From a virus, in the IMG/VR virus record IMGVR_UViG_3300042938_003015, positions 1-37,544 of that record: 37,544 nucleotides of DNA, one strand, 5' to 3'. The position numbers and the translations under genes are program-made. How positions within the stretch are numbered: the first letter of the stretch is position 1; the number at the start of each line of letters is the position of its first letter. The notes under the pieces were generated by a model. That model was not told the DNA's origin. It ran no database searches and was given only the letters and a program-made list of their open reading frames with translations. This document shows positions 1-8,742 of this stretch, one piece after another.

Positions 1-300
1 GATCTACCAAATCTGGATGACGAATCGGATCTATCCGATGTAAAAAAGAATCATAGACTTTATTACCTATTAAAAAAGTCATTAGGTGTGGACGATAATG
101 ATGATAGAGAAAATTTTTATAAATATTTTGAAGAAAAATTAGGTAATTTTAAAGACGAAAATGACACTAATCTAAGTCCAGAGATGAAAAAATCTAGGAT
201 TGATGATGGAAAAAAATTGAAGGATCTTAAAAATATAGCAAATACGTTTAAGAACGAGGACGAAATAAGAAAAATATTTCCAAAAAACTTAGTAAATTAA
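1..300 (+). CDS. C-terminal part of unknown acidic/Lys-rich protein (5' truncated)
   Basis: The frame is open from the first base of the window to a TAA at 298-300, so this is the last 99 residues of a gene starting upstream. A GTG at 88 could serve as a start, but the reading frame continues before it without a stop, which makes a truncated longer gene more likely. The fragment is rich in Asp, Glu, Lys and Asn, looks largely helical, and has no motif I recognise. It is followed by a hairpin at 318-361, so it is probably the last gene of an upstream unit. Function unknown. Confidence 0.6.
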   Translation, partial: DLPNLDDESDLSDVKKNHRLYYLLKKSLGVDDNDDRENFYKYFEEKLGNFKDENDTNLSPEMKKSRIDDGKKLKDLKNIANTFKNEDEIRKIFPKNLVN

Positions 301-317
301 TACTAAAATAACGAAAC

Positions 318-361
318 AAAACTCCATTATATAATCTACAATGTTTATGCAATGGAGTTTT
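318..361 (+). terminator. Hairpin terminator, possibly bidirectional
   Basis: Perfect 11-bp inverted repeat: AAAACTCCATT at 318-328 and AATGGAGTTTT at 351-361, with a 22-nt AT-rich loop. The right arm runs into a short T tract (358-362) and the left arm starts with A residues, so it could work on either strand. It lies 18 bases after the stop at 300 and before the start at 405. The large loop makes it weaker than a classical intrinsic terminator. Confidence 0.6.
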
Positions 362-404
362 TGTATACAAAGGATCCTAAATTGAAAAAAGAAAAATAAA
401 TAAA

Positions 405-1061
405 ATGGTATTTAGTATTAAAAATCTTTTTTCGTCAAAAAATAAAAAACAGAAAAGAATGAATTTAGCTGAAATTAAAACTGTGGATGAAATAAGAGCC
501 ATATATGGTAATATGGAATTTCAATGGATTAAAGGTGATAATATGGGATCGATTGAATCTTATAAGAATGTTACCTCAATCGGTGAAGATTATTTTATTG
601 AATTTACCAGTGGAAAAAGGATGAACATTAATCTGTTAGATGAGTTTTTAATGTATTATCCAGCTCCGCCTAAGCAAGATTTAGGTCTAAGAGCCGAATT
701 TACTGAGGTTATGAGTAAGCCATCCAGTGTAACATCAATAGTATACAGTGATGCTTATCCTATAAACCAATCTGAAGAATCACCGATATATAAGTTACTT
801 AGAAAGCAGAAAAAAAATTCAGTAGAGGTTTCAATAAAGCTCAAATTGAATTTACCATCAAAGGAACTTTATAGTGTTTTGTCTAGCTCTTTCGATGATG
901 CAGAGAAGGATATAATAGATTTTGTTCTTTCCGGTGTTGATATAGAAGATATAAAAGCATCACTTGCTGATTCGATAAGACAATCATATTATGTTTCCGA
1001 AAAAAAAGAAACAACAAAATCGGGAAAAAATCAGTTGAATAAAAAAGAAGACGATGAATAA
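405..1061 (+). CDS. Unknown 218-aa protein, possibly baseplate-associated
   Basis: The ATG at 405 follows an A-rich leader (AAAATAAATAAA) of the type used throughout this window. A second in-frame Met at residue 19 (position 459) is a possible alternative; it would drop the Lys/Ser-rich N-terminus. The C-terminal half (about residues 127-200) looks helical, with alternating charged and hydrophobic residues, and the last 20 residues are a polar tail. It overlaps the next gene by 8 bases, suggesting translational coupling. I do not recognise the family. Its place just before a contractile-tail block allows a small hub-assembly role like T4 gp26/gp51, but that rests on position only. Confidence 0.55.
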   Translation: MVFSIKNLFSSKNKKQKRMNLAEIKTVDEIRAIYGNMEFQWIKGDNMGSIESYKNVTSIGEDYFIEFTSGKRMNINLLDEFLMYYPAPPKQDLGLRAEFTEVMSKPSSVTSIVYSDAYPINQSEESPIYKLLRKQKKNSVEVSIKLKLNLPSKELYSVLSSSFDDAEKDIIDFVLSGVDIEDIKASLADSIRQSYYVSEKKETTKSGKNQLNKKEDDE

Positions 1062-1641
1062 AAAAGAAAAAATACTATTAGAAACACCAAAATTTAAGGT
1101 TGTTGAGAGGAATGAAAAACCTGGTGTAGTATCGAGCGTTGAAACGGTTATGATACTGCCGTTTATAAGTGATGATCAGGGACTTCCGCTAATGATCGGT
1201 GTTCTCAAGGAAGAGAATCTTTTTAGGGAGGGCGGTAATTCTCAAAGCTTAATAACAGGAACCTGCGAGGATGAGGATCCAGATTATTTGGCAACAGCAA
1301 AAAGAGAATTATTAGAGGAATCTGGGTATGATGTTGCTGATAGTAATAAGTGGTATTTTTTAGGAACAGTATCCGGAAATAAATTTGTCGACAAGGAATA
1401 TCCTGCTTTTGCTGTTGATGTTACTGGAATAGAAAAGGGTAAAGCCAAGGGTGATGGATCTAAACAAGAAAAGAATGCAGTCTTTCATTTTATACCAGCG
1501 AATGATGTTGTGAAAGCAAGGGATATATTTATACCTGGTCTTTTTCTAAAATTGTTTAAATTTGTAGTTGGTATGGATTTATATAACAGAGAAGATTCAG
1601 TTTTTGGTAAACCCAGTGGATTTAGTGAGGTTGAACTTTAG
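1054..1641 (+). CDS. Nudix-family hydrolase
   Basis: Residues 69-92 carry a Nudix-box-like segment, with REL at 84-86, the metal-binding EE pair at 88-89 and G91. The match is clear in the REUxEExGU half. The upstream Glu of the canonical GX5EX7 half is replaced or shifted (Asp/Pro near 75-76). Nudix enzymes cleave nucleoside diphosphates linked to another moiety, such as ADP-ribose, NADH, dinucleoside polyphosphates or mRNA caps; the substrate cannot be read here. At 195 aa it is somewhat longer than the minimal Nudix fold. The start lies inside the end of the previous gene (ATGAATAA at 1054-1061), so the two are probably co-translated. Phage Nudix enzymes are known (for example T4 NudE), but one in a virion-gene block is less usual. 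Confidence 0.8.
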   Translation: MNKKEKILLETPKFKVVERNEKPGVVSSVETVMILPFISDDQGLPLMIGVLKEENLFREGGNSQSLITGTCEDEDPDYLATAKRELLEESGYDVADSNKWYFLGTVSGNKFVDKEYPAFAVDVTGIEKGKAKGDGSKQEKNAVFHFIPANDVVKARDIFIPGLFLKLFKFVVGMDLYNREDSVFGKPSGFSEVEL

Positions 1642-1653
1642 CATTTAATTTTT

Positions 1654-1944
1654 ATGAGCAACAGAAAAGAAAGAAGACATATTTTAAGATCTATGGGACT
1701 TTTGAATGTATCTAAAAATGATCCATTTAATAATAAGCTTAAACTCGAGGAGGGTAAGAATAAACATAGAATACATTTACAGAGAATTAAAAACGAACAA
1801 ATAAAGAAGGAAAATAGAGGAGATTCGAGTGATGATTTCTTTATATATAGACAGCAGGAATCCGAATATTCTTCATTTCGATCCATGTTGATCGAAAGAG
1901 ATTGGAATAACCTGGAATCAAATGATGATAATGCAGGAAATTAA
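1654..1944 (+). CDS. Small charged protein, unknown
   Basis: A 96-aa ORF starting 12 bases after the Nudix stop and overlapping the next gene by 23 bases. The N-terminal two thirds are strongly basic (clusters of Arg and Lys) and likely helical; the C-terminus is acidic and Asn-rich. No domain recognised. Its place in a chain of overlapping same-strand genes supports it being real. The opposite-strand ORF over the same region (1638-1886) has no such context and looks like a shadow. Confidence 0.6.
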   Translation: MSNRKERRHILRSMGLLNVSKNDPFNNKLKLEEGKNKHRIHLQRIKNEQIKKENRGDSSDDFFIYRQQESEYSSFRSMLIERDWNNLESNDDNAGN

Positions 1945-2257
1945 AGTAAATTTTTATTTATCAAAATATTCACCAAAGGAAGCCAAGAAAAGATCCACCA
2001 TCGGATCTGATTTTTATGTTGTTGATATATCAAAAATTATAAGGGATCTTGGCTATGAACTTGATAATCTTACCAGTGAATCAGAGTTCGTGATAAACTA
2101 CACTATTCGAAAGAAAATACTACAAGGAATATATAGTACAAAGTGTGATGGTATACTTGTGTGCTATAAGAATATAAATCAGGATTTTATAGAGAATCTT
2201 GAGAATCTACTAGACGAACACCCAGAAGAAATACAGTATACCATTCACGATCTTTAA
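1922..2257 (+). CDS. Small conserved-looking protein, unknown
   Basis: A 111-aa ORF overlapping the previous gene by 23 bases and ending 16 bases before the large structural gene at 2274. It begins with Met-Met-Ile-Met, so the true start may be 1922, 1925 or 1931. The composition is that of a compact alpha/beta protein, with hydrophobic strands around residues 6-12, 29-34 and 74-82 and an acidic C-terminal helix. No signal peptide, membrane segment or catalytic motif is visible. Function unknown; the position suggests a small assembly factor or virion component. Confidence 0.6.
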   Translation: MMIMQEIKVNFYLSKYSPKEAKKRSTIGSDFYVVDISKIIRDLGYELDNLTSESEFVINYTIRKKILQGIYSTKCDGILVCYKNINQDFIENLENLLDEHPEEIQYTIHDL

Positions 2258-2273
2258 AAAAGATTAGTGATAT

Positions 2274-4124
2274 ATGAATCCAATATTTAACAGCGGAGCT
2301 AGCGCTCCTTCTCTAGAGGAATTAAGAGGTAAGGGTGTAGTAAATGACATTGTACAAAAATGGAGTAATTTAGGTTCCGGCAATATATTTAAGGGTCCTA
2401 CCGCAAGGACCCTTTTCTACGAGGCGGGAAAGAGAAAACCCGGTAAATATGGACAATTTCTATTTTATTCGCTGGGAAATCACGAGAACAACTTTATTGA
2501 TGCCTATTATAGATCTGAAAATAGACAATATAATAGATCAATATCTTCGAAAAAATCCAAAAATCCATCTGCTGGTTTTCTAGTAAGAGAAACCTCTGCT
2601 CTTGAAGCTGTGTCTGTCAATTGTAATAGTATATTTAGCGGATTCACAACAAATTTCGAAAAAAACATAGTTGGTGGCATGGCAGCTCCGTATTACTGGA
2701 AGGATTTCCTTTTCTGTAAGTATTATGCAACAATACCGAATAACTATATGCTAACATTAAGAAGATTCCCAACACCAGTTCTCGATAATCTTTCTGTTCC
2801 AGCCGCTCTTAAATCATCATCAGCTTATAATGCGGAGGGTGTAGGTAGACCTGTTGCGCAAGCTGTAACTTGGTTTGGTGGTAATACCGGTAATAAATTA
2901 AATGATATTATTCAATTTAGTACTGGTATAAAATGGAAATCAAAGGAACAGTCAGCTGAAGTTATACAGCAAGCTATGTCCCAGGGTTTTCTAGATGATA
3001 CCAGTAGAATTTTTGGAGATATTTTTGGTGGTCTTGGTGATGGCGCTGAAATAAGAAATACTAAAGCACTTCTTAATGCAGCTGTCATAGCGTCTGATCC
3101 AAATAATACTAGTGTTGCTAATACTAAGTTTATGAAGTTTAGAGATTTGATGAAGAATGGTGAGAAAAATGCTGGTCTTCTTAGTGAATACATATGGACA
3201 TCCGTAGATGTAGTAAACAAAACTAATATTAGGGATATTGGTCTACCGTTCACCTGGGGAGCTGGAGACGGTATAACGGTTACTTTTGAATATGATCTAA
3301 CTTCAGTTGGAGAGGTAAACACAAAAGCTTCCATGCTGGATATAATAGGTAATCTATTAAGTATTGGAACAAATTACGGATCTTTTTTAACCCCCGATTT
3401 TAGATACAATTCTAATTTTCCAGCTTTTGGTTTTCCTGGTGGTAGCAGAGGACTTGAAATGTTCTATAGAGACCCAATACAATTTGTTCTTGATTATGCA
3501 GAAGAGCTAGTAAATCCAGCATCCAGCGCCAAGACATCAGCTGATATTAATAAAGGTTCCTTTGGCGATAATAACGATATATCTAAATTAAAGAATGCTC
3601 TCGAAACTGTTACCAAAAACAACGGGAATCCTGCTGCCGCTATAGAGGCTATAAAAAAAGAATTTGGCGGAGCTGCTGGGAGATTATTACAAACTACATT
3701 TACGCCAGGATTTTTTGAACAATATCAATTTCCTGCCAGTTTGTTGACGGGAGCTCCTATTGGTGAATGGCATCTTGTTGTTGGTAATCCATGTAACCCT
3801 ATAGCAATGATAGGTAATCTTATATGCGAAAAAGTGAAAATAGATTTTGGCGAAGCATTGGGACCCGATGATTTTCCAACCTCAGTTAAAGCAGTATTCA
3901 GCTTGAAACACGGTAGGGATAGGGAAAGAGGTGAGATAGAGAGTATATTTAATAGAGGTGACGGTAGATTATATCAATCATCTATGCCGACAACAGCCAA
4001 TGCACAGTCTTACGATGCTATTTCAACGGTTGACGGAAGAACATTAAAAAATGCAGTGTCCGACATTTTCGATCAGAGAGCATATGGTGGATTCTCTAGT
4101 GATCAAACATCTCCAGGTAGATAA
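2274..4124 (+). CDS. Large virion (tail/baseplate) structural protein, unknown family
   Basis: A 616-aa ORF opening the dense plus-strand structural block. It has no signal peptide, membrane segments or enzyme motif; composition (Gly, Asn, Phe, Tyr, Pro) suits a beta-rich virion protein. The C-terminal part, roughly residues 477-570, looks the most constrained: it contains short motifs GEWHLVVGNP, LGPDDFPTS and GRDRERGEIESIFNRG, the last rich in charged residues. It is followed 15 bases later by the LysM-like gene and then the hub-like gene, so a baseplate or tail-tube-initiation role is plausible, but I cannot assign a specific T4 counterpart. Confidence 0.6.
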   Translation: MNPIFNSGASAPSLEELRGKGVVNDIVQKWSNLGSGNIFKGPTARTLFYEAGKRKPGKYGQFLFYSLGNHENNFIDAYYRSENRQYNRSISSKKSKNPSAGFLVRETSALEAVSVNCNSIFSGFTTNFEKNIVGGMAAPYYWKDFLFCKYYATIPNNYMLTLRRFPTPVLDNLSVPAALKSSSAYNAEGVGRPVAQAVTWFGGNTGNKLNDIIQFSTGIKWKSKEQSAEVIQQAMSQGFLDDTSRIFGDIFGGLGDGAEIRNTKALLNAAVIASDPNNTSVANTKFMKFRDLMKNGEKNAGLLSEYIWTSVDVVNKTNIRDIGLPFTWGAGDGITVTFEYDLTSVGEVNTKASMLDIIGNLLSIGTNYGSFLTPDFRYNSNFPAFGFPGGSRGLEMFYRDPIQFVLDYAEELVNPASSAKTSADINKGSFGDNNDISKLKNALETVTKNNGNPAAAIEAIKKEFGGAAGRLLQTTFTPGFFEQYQFPASLLTGAPIGEWHLVVGNPCNPIAMIGNLICEKVKIDFGEALGPDDFPTSVKAVFSLKHGRDRERGEIESIFNRGDGRLYQSSMPTTANAQSYDAISTVDGRTLKNAVSDIFDQRAYGGFSSDQTSPGR

Positions 4125-4139
4125 AAATAAAATATTTAT

Positions 4140-4733
4140 ATGTCAAGTTTTCTTATAGATACAATAGCAAAAAATAAAAGCGTGTTCAATCCGAATCCAA
4201 TGCAAGATGCAAATTCTTATGGAATATGGAACCTTACTGAGGCATCTGTTAATTATGCTGGTGGTATGAGTCTGGATGATTTTTTTGTTGTTACTGAGTA
4301 TTATCAGATGAGACCTGATCTTGTTGCTGCAATAAAATACGGTGATCATGGTAAAGTTGGATCGTTACTTAAATTTAATGGTATAAGTAATCCATTTGCC
4401 ATCAGGGAGGGAAATGTTCTTCTTATACCGAATCCAAAATCCATCGATGATTCATTTAATACCAGAAAAATATTAAGCCAATCTCAAGCTCAAGCAGATA
4501 ATAATACAAATACTAATCAGAATACAGTGTTTAAGAAAAATCAGGAAAGCAAGAAATTTAAGGTTAGCGATGCTAGAAGAAAATTTCTTGAACAGAAAGT
4601 TAAAAATCAACCAAATATTGTTTTACCCCCTAATGTATTGCAACCAGACGAGAAAACAATAATGAAGAAGGATGGATTCTTGGTATTTGCACCTAGTGCA
4701 GGCGGGGGAGGATTTAATAAACCTACCAATTAA
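4140..4733 (+). CDS. LysM-like baseplate protein (gp53-type candidate)
   Basis: A 197-aa protein. Residues 46-98 resemble a LysM-like module: an aromatic start (FFVVTEYY), a helix with RPDLVAAI, the segment LLKFNGISNPFAIREG and a closing LLIPNP. T4 gp53, a baseplate wedge protein, has a LysM-like fold, and the neighbouring hub-like and spike genes fit that role. The C-terminal half is a low-complexity Asn/Gln/Lys linker followed by a Pro-rich stretch and a Gly-rich end. It is followed after 2 bases by the next start. The assignment to a gp53-like function is inferred from fold-type resemblance and gene order. Confidence 0.6.
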   Translation: MSSFLIDTIAKNKSVFNPNPMQDANSYGIWNLTEASVNYAGGMSLDDFFVVTEYYQMRPDLVAAIKYGDHGKVGSLLKFNGISNPFAIREGNVLLIPNPKSIDDSFNTRKILSQSQAQADNNTNTNQNTVFKKNQESKKFKVSDARRKFLEQKVKNQPNIVLPPNVLQPDEKTIMKKDGFLVFAPSAGGGGFNKPTN

Positions 4734-4735
4734 TA

Positions 4736-6277
4736 ATGACGGAAAAGGATATAAAAATAAATTCTATAGCTCTCAATAACATCAAACTTGATGAGATGAT
4801 TATGGTTGATAATGCGGATGGTTCGGAAGATCCTAATATTAAGAGGGAAACTAATTCCTCCGCAGAAAAAGCTACTGGTCTAAATTCTCCATTTGTTGTT
4901 ATTAACGGATATAGCGTTTCCAGATACATGCGAAATTTCAGCTTGGACCTTTGCGGATTTATCCCAGTTATAAAATTTACTTTTGCCGCAGCGGATACTA
5001 TATTTATGTCAGTAAATTATCCCAAGGATGGTGATATAGTTTCTGTTTATATAAGATCAGCAGACAATTATTATAAACCATTTAGAATGGATTTTTTAAT
5101 ACTTAGTGTGCTAGGTGACGTTTCCAGTGCATATTCGGAGAGAGGAACAGATCCGGAGGGTGAATATTTTAGATTTAGTATTGTTGCTGAATGCTATATT
5201 CCTGGTTTATATAAGCAGAGAATAAAAGCATTTCCTAATATTCCTTCGATTGATGCTTTGTTAGAGGTGTCACAGGAACTGAATTTAGGATTCTCTACCA
5301 ACGACAAATCCACTAATGATATAATGTCATGGATCTGTCCTAATTATTCATACTATGACTTTATACAGGAAGTTTCAATTAGGGCATATAAGGATGATGA
5401 AACAAGTTTTTATGATTGCTGGATAGATTCTTATTATAACTTGAATTTTGTAAATTTAGGCTCACAATTTTCTTTTGAAGGTATATCTAAAGAAACAGCT
5501 TATTTTACTCCTGGGTATACGCCTGATGGAATAAAGGTTGATGCTGCTGTTCCCGGAACACCAGCTCCAAAAACAGAAGCTGTTCCATTGGTTCTAACAA
5601 ACTTTGCTGGTTCCAATATAACCCCATTTTTTATAAATGGTTATACATTAACATCCAGAGCCGGTAATAATTCAAATTCTATGGGTTATGTAACTAATAT
5701 AGGATTCTATGATGATATAGATCAGAAGGTTGATCCGAAAGAAAAATATGTAAAATATAATATCGAGTCATTAACGACCGATGTAGTTTCCACCGGTATA
5801 ATGTTACAAAAAGGTAGGGTTAGAAGTTCGGATTATAAGGAAGAAACAAGATCAGAGTGGTTAGGTGTCCTTAATAGATTTTCAGATGGCTCTGGTGTAC
5901 ATCAAAATTATTTGCATTCAAAATTTCAGAATTTAATAAATATTAATGATGTAACAAAAATAACATTAGAAGTTGAGATTTCGACATATTATCCGGGTAT
6001 AATAAGGGGACAAGTTATACCAGTTTCTATATATGTTACCAAATCTGGTAATAGACAACAGAACGTTGGACAGGTTCCAAATAATAAACCAAACAACACA
6101 AGTACACCAACTCTGGATTCGTTCCTTTCCGGTAATTATGTTGTTATGGGAATGGAAGTTACCTGGTCATCCACAGGTAAGATGCGGGAAAAATTGATAT
6201 TATCTAAGAGAACATGGCAGGCTAATTCGTCTGGTCCGGTTCAAAGATCTTTCCCTAATAATATAGTGAATAAATAA
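4736..6277 (+). CDS. Baseplate hub-like protein
   Basis: A 513-aa protein with the look of a gp27/gpD-type hub. An N-terminal acidic segment is followed by beta-rich sequence (about residues 50-135) describing an interface domain, then alternating aromatic/hydrophobic strands. Near the C-terminus lie IIRGQVIPVSIYV (about residue 420) and, after a disordered Asn/Pro/Thr linker, a second beta segment ending in MREKLILSKRTWQ. The order of strand-rich domain, helical middle, strand-rich domain and short polar tail matches hub proteins that carry a spike. The spike gene is two genes downstream. Family membership is inferred from pattern and context; no exact signature was matched. Confidence 0.5.
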   Translation: MTEKDIKINSIALNNIKLDEMIMVDNADGSEDPNIKRETNSSAEKATGLNSPFVVINGYSVSRYMRNFSLDLCGFIPVIKFTFAAADTIFMSVNYPKDGDIVSVYIRSADNYYKPFRMDFLILSVLGDVSSAYSERGTDPEGEYFRFSIVAECYIPGLYKQRIKAFPNIPSIDALLEVSQELNLGFSTNDKSTNDIMSWICPNYSYYDFIQEVSIRAYKDDETSFYDCWIDSYYNLNFVNLGSQFSFEGISKETAYFTPGYTPDGIKVDAAVPGTPAPKTEAVPLVLTNFAGSNITPFFINGYTLTSRAGNNSNSMGYVTNIGFYDDIDQKVDPKEKYVKYNIESLTTDVVSTGIMLQKGRVRSSDYKEETRSEWLGVLNRFSDGSGVHQNYLHSKFQNLININDVTKITLEVEISTYYPGIIRGQVIPVSIYVTKSGNRQQNVGQVPNNKPNNTSTPTLDSFLSGNYVVMGMEVTWSSTGKMREKLILSKRTWQANSSGPVQRSFPNNIVNK

Positions 6278-6292
6278 AATAATTGAAAGCCA

Positions 6293-8740
6293 TTGGGAGC
6301 AACAGATAAAGAGAGAAGTTTATTTCTAAAAGGATTTAAACTTTCTAAGCAAGGTCAATATGAAGATCCAACATATTTAGGATTTAAGATTGTTATAGAT
6401 TTTGGAAATCTACCTATAAATGGCGAGGACGGATTACCTCCTAGTCCACTCTTTAGAGAAACAAGTTATAATAACGATAGAGGTAATGATTTCTTTGGTA
6501 GGAATCCATTTGGACAGGAACAATACGATTTTAGGACCCAAACAAATACCTCTTTCTATAGTGCTATAAGCTATTTGGAGGAGAGAGAAGCTGACTTTAG
6601 CAATTCTGGTGGTAAAAGAGCGGATATGTTAAAGCAATTCAAAAACACATTCAATGATTTATTAACAAATTCCCCTTGGTTTATACAATCGATAACTGGT
6701 CTGGATGAGCTTATGAAGGTTCCTAGAGGTGGATATCAAACGCAATCCGAGACATCATCGGTATTTAATGTTCAAAGAACAATGGGCAAAACCTTAACTT
6801 TTAATACTTTGGAATCTATGAATCTTAGGGTAACAGCTATGGCAGACCTTTATAACCAAGCAACTTTCGATTATGATTTTATGCGTGAACTTGTACCAAG
6901 GAATCTTAGAAAATTTACGATGTACATATTTGTTTCTGAGATAAGAAACTTCTTTAAGACCTCGAGATTACTAGGGTCATCAACAGCTTTAACAGCACTA
7001 GACGGCTTATCTTCCCTGCTGGCTTCTGGTAATAACCCAGGAACCAATATCGCTTCTTCAACCAACGTCGCTCAAGAACAAAATAAAACTTTTAGTAATG
7101 GTGGTCCAGGTAATATAAATCCTGCCAGTCCTTTTAACGCCTTCGTTGGTAATATATTTAATCAAGCTGGACTTGATAATGATTTTTCTTTATTGAAAAA
7201 TCAACAGGACCAATCTGGTATAAAGCCTATGCTTGTTTTTGAATGTAAAAATTGTGAATTTGACTTCAGTGAAAGTACACCCATACAGAATCAATTGTAT
7301 GCTGGTACCAATCAAGGTAGTGCCACTCCAGAAGCACAGAAGTTTAAAATACATGTTGGTAAAGTGAGAATGAGAAACCAATATCCTAATATAAGATCGG
7401 ACGGTAAACCATTAATCCTTGGTGATAGCTGGGATTCCGCTAGATCATCCGTCCAAAAATCTCCTCCCGCTGACATAAATGATATATTAAGTGTAGGTGG
7501 TGAATTACTAACAAATTTTGTAAGTAATTCATTGAATGACCTTATAAATGAAGGTGTTACAAATCTTGCTAAAAATTTGGAGGGAATAGATAAGGCAATT
7601 TTAGGTAATGCATATAGTTTCAACCCAAGCGAGCTTTTGTCAAATCTTTCATTCAACAGTGCTCAGGATTTTCTTTCCCAACTAGGAGGAGCAAATATAG
7701 GAATAACCAAAACAACACTACCGAATCCGCAATCGATGGGTCTTGGTGGTCCTCCAAATAGGGTTTATAATTCACCCTCTGGTGATGCTTATCCAAAATC
7801 ACCCGGAGGTGATCTTGGTCTTCCGCAAAGAATCTATAATGCACCTTCCGATGATGCTTATCCAAAATCACCTGGTGATGACCTTGGTCTTCCGCAGAGA
7901 GTTTACCCAGCTCCTGTTGGAGATGTATATTCAGAATCACCTGGACCTGATTTAGGTTTGCCCGATAGAATCTATCCTGCTCCTGTAGGTGACGAATACC
8001 CAACATCACCAGGATCTGATCTTGGATCTCCGGATAGAATCTATCCGCCAACGACAGGTGACGAATACCCAACATCACCAGGATCTGATCTTGGATCTCC
8101 GGATAGAATCTATCCGCCAACGACAGGTGACGAATACCCAACATCACCAGGATCTGATTTAGGTGCACCTGATAGGACATATCCGCCAACGACAGGAGAC
8201 GAATACCCAACATCACCAGGATCTGATCTTGGATCTCCAGATAGAATCTATCCGCCAACGACGGGTGACGAGTATATTAAATCACCAGGACCCGATTTAG
8301 GTGCACCTTCACGAATATACAAATCTCCAAGTGGTGATGAATACCCAGGATCACCAGGACCTGACTTAGGTTTACCCGGTAGAATTTATAAGAATGCTTC
8401 TGGCGATGAATACGTGGGATCACCAGGACCTGATTTAGGTTTACCCAACAGATCATATGAAGGTGTAAATGAAAATGTGTACCCGAATCAAGGGGTTGTT
8501 TCCGCTAATGGAAGATTGATAAACGAGAATAATAGTTTTCAACAATCACCAGGAAGTGTTTATACTTCACCACCGATAAACACAAACCCAATATCAAGGG
8601 GAGATATGGGTAAAATATATCCACCCACAAGCGGGGACTTTTCTTTAGAAACACCACTAAATCTCGGGAACCTAAAGCCACATACTAAATATAATATAAG
8701 TACTGATGGATTTAATGGTGATATAAATGATTTTGAATAA
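6293..8740 (+). CDS. Virion protein with ten 23-residue Pro/Gly tandem repeats
   Basis: An 815-aa protein. An in-frame TGA at 6284-6286 leaves TTG at 6293 as the only plausible start before a long Met-less stretch, so a TTG start is inferred. Residues 1-480 form a globular region with aromatic strands and a helical segment around 405-440. Residues 490-719 are ten 23-residue units of the form RIYPPTTGDEYPTSPGSDLG plus SPD, followed by a degenerate eleventh copy and a Pro/Asn-rich end. Lying between the hub-like and spike genes, it is likely a tail or baseplate component; the repeats suggest an extended, proline-kinked rod. It could play a tape-measure-like or fibre role, but this is speculation. 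Confidence 0.65.
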   Translation: MGATDKERSLFLKGFKLSKQGQYEDPTYLGFKIVIDFGNLPINGEDGLPPSPLFRETSYNNDRGNDFFGRNPFGQEQYDFRTQTNTSFYSAISYLEEREADFSNSGGKRADMLKQFKNTFNDLLTNSPWFIQSITGLDELMKVPRGGYQTQSETSSVFNVQRTMGKTLTFNTLESMNLRVTAMADLYNQATFDYDFMRELVPRNLRKFTMYIFVSEIRNFFKTSRLLGSSTALTALDGLSSLLASGNNPGTNIASSTNVAQEQNKTFSNGGPGNINPASPFNAFVGNIFNQAGLDNDFSLLKNQQDQSGIKPMLVFECKNCEFDFSESTPIQNQLYAGTNQGSATPEAQKFKIHVGKVRMRNQYPNIRSDGKPLILGDSWDSARSSVQKSPPADINDILSVGGELLTNFVSNSLNDLINEGVTNLAKNLEGIDKAILGNAYSFNPSELLSNLSFNSAQDFLSQLGGANIGITKTTLPNPQSMGLGGPPNRVYNSPSGDAYPKSPGGDLGLPQRIYNAPSDDAYPKSPGDDLGLPQRVYPAPVGDVYSESPGPDLGLPDRIYPAPVGDEYPTSPGSDLGSPDRIYPPTTGDEYPTSPGSDLGSPDRIYPPTTGDEYPTSPGSDLGAPDRTYPPTTGDEYPTSPGSDLGSPDRIYPPTTGDEYIKSPGPDLGAPSRIYKSPSGDEYPGSPGPDLGLPGRIYKNASGDEYVGSPGPDLGLPNRSYEGVNENVYPNQGVVSANGRLINENNSFQQSPGSVYTSPPINTNPISRGDMGKIYPPTSGDFSLETPLNLGNLKPHTKYNISTDGFNGDINDFE
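7760..8449 (+). repeat. Ten tandem copies of a 69-bp (23-codon) unit
   Basis: Ten in-frame 69-bp units end to end within the gene at 6293. Central copies (about 7967-8270) are nearly identical at DNA level, with runs such as GACGAATACCCAACATCACC recurring, while the outer copies have diverged, especially at the first few residues after the Tyr. The pattern of identical centre and diverged edges fits unequal recombination or slippage. Confidence 0.93.
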
Positions 8741-8742
8741 TT

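Noticed and set aside
301-404. tRNA or small RNA gene in the spacer
   Set aside because: The only structure is the 11-bp hairpin; no cloverleaf arms or T-loop sequence found.
785-792. GATATATA copy as a promoter
   Set aside because: It lies inside the coding region of the 218-aa gene with no gene start at the right distance, so it is probably a chance match.
1638-1886. 82-aa minus-strand ORF, Leu/Ser/Cys-rich and membrane-like
   Set aside because: Antisense to the Lys/Arg-rich small gene at 1654; antisense of such codons yields Leu/Phe/Ser-rich peptides by chance.
2912-3334. 140-aa minus-strand ORF inside the large structural gene
   Set aside because: Contained within a well-supported plus-strand gene; no promoter, leader or recognisable motif.
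7653-8258. A 201-aa minus-strand ORF with repeats over the repeat region
   Set aside because: It mirrors the 69-bp repeats of the plus-strand gene; a 69-bp unit is divisible by three, so other frames stay open across the array. It has no own context.
7760-8449. Repeat array as a CRISPR
   Set aside because: Units are contiguous and in-frame, with no unique spacers, and the whole array codes within a virion gene.
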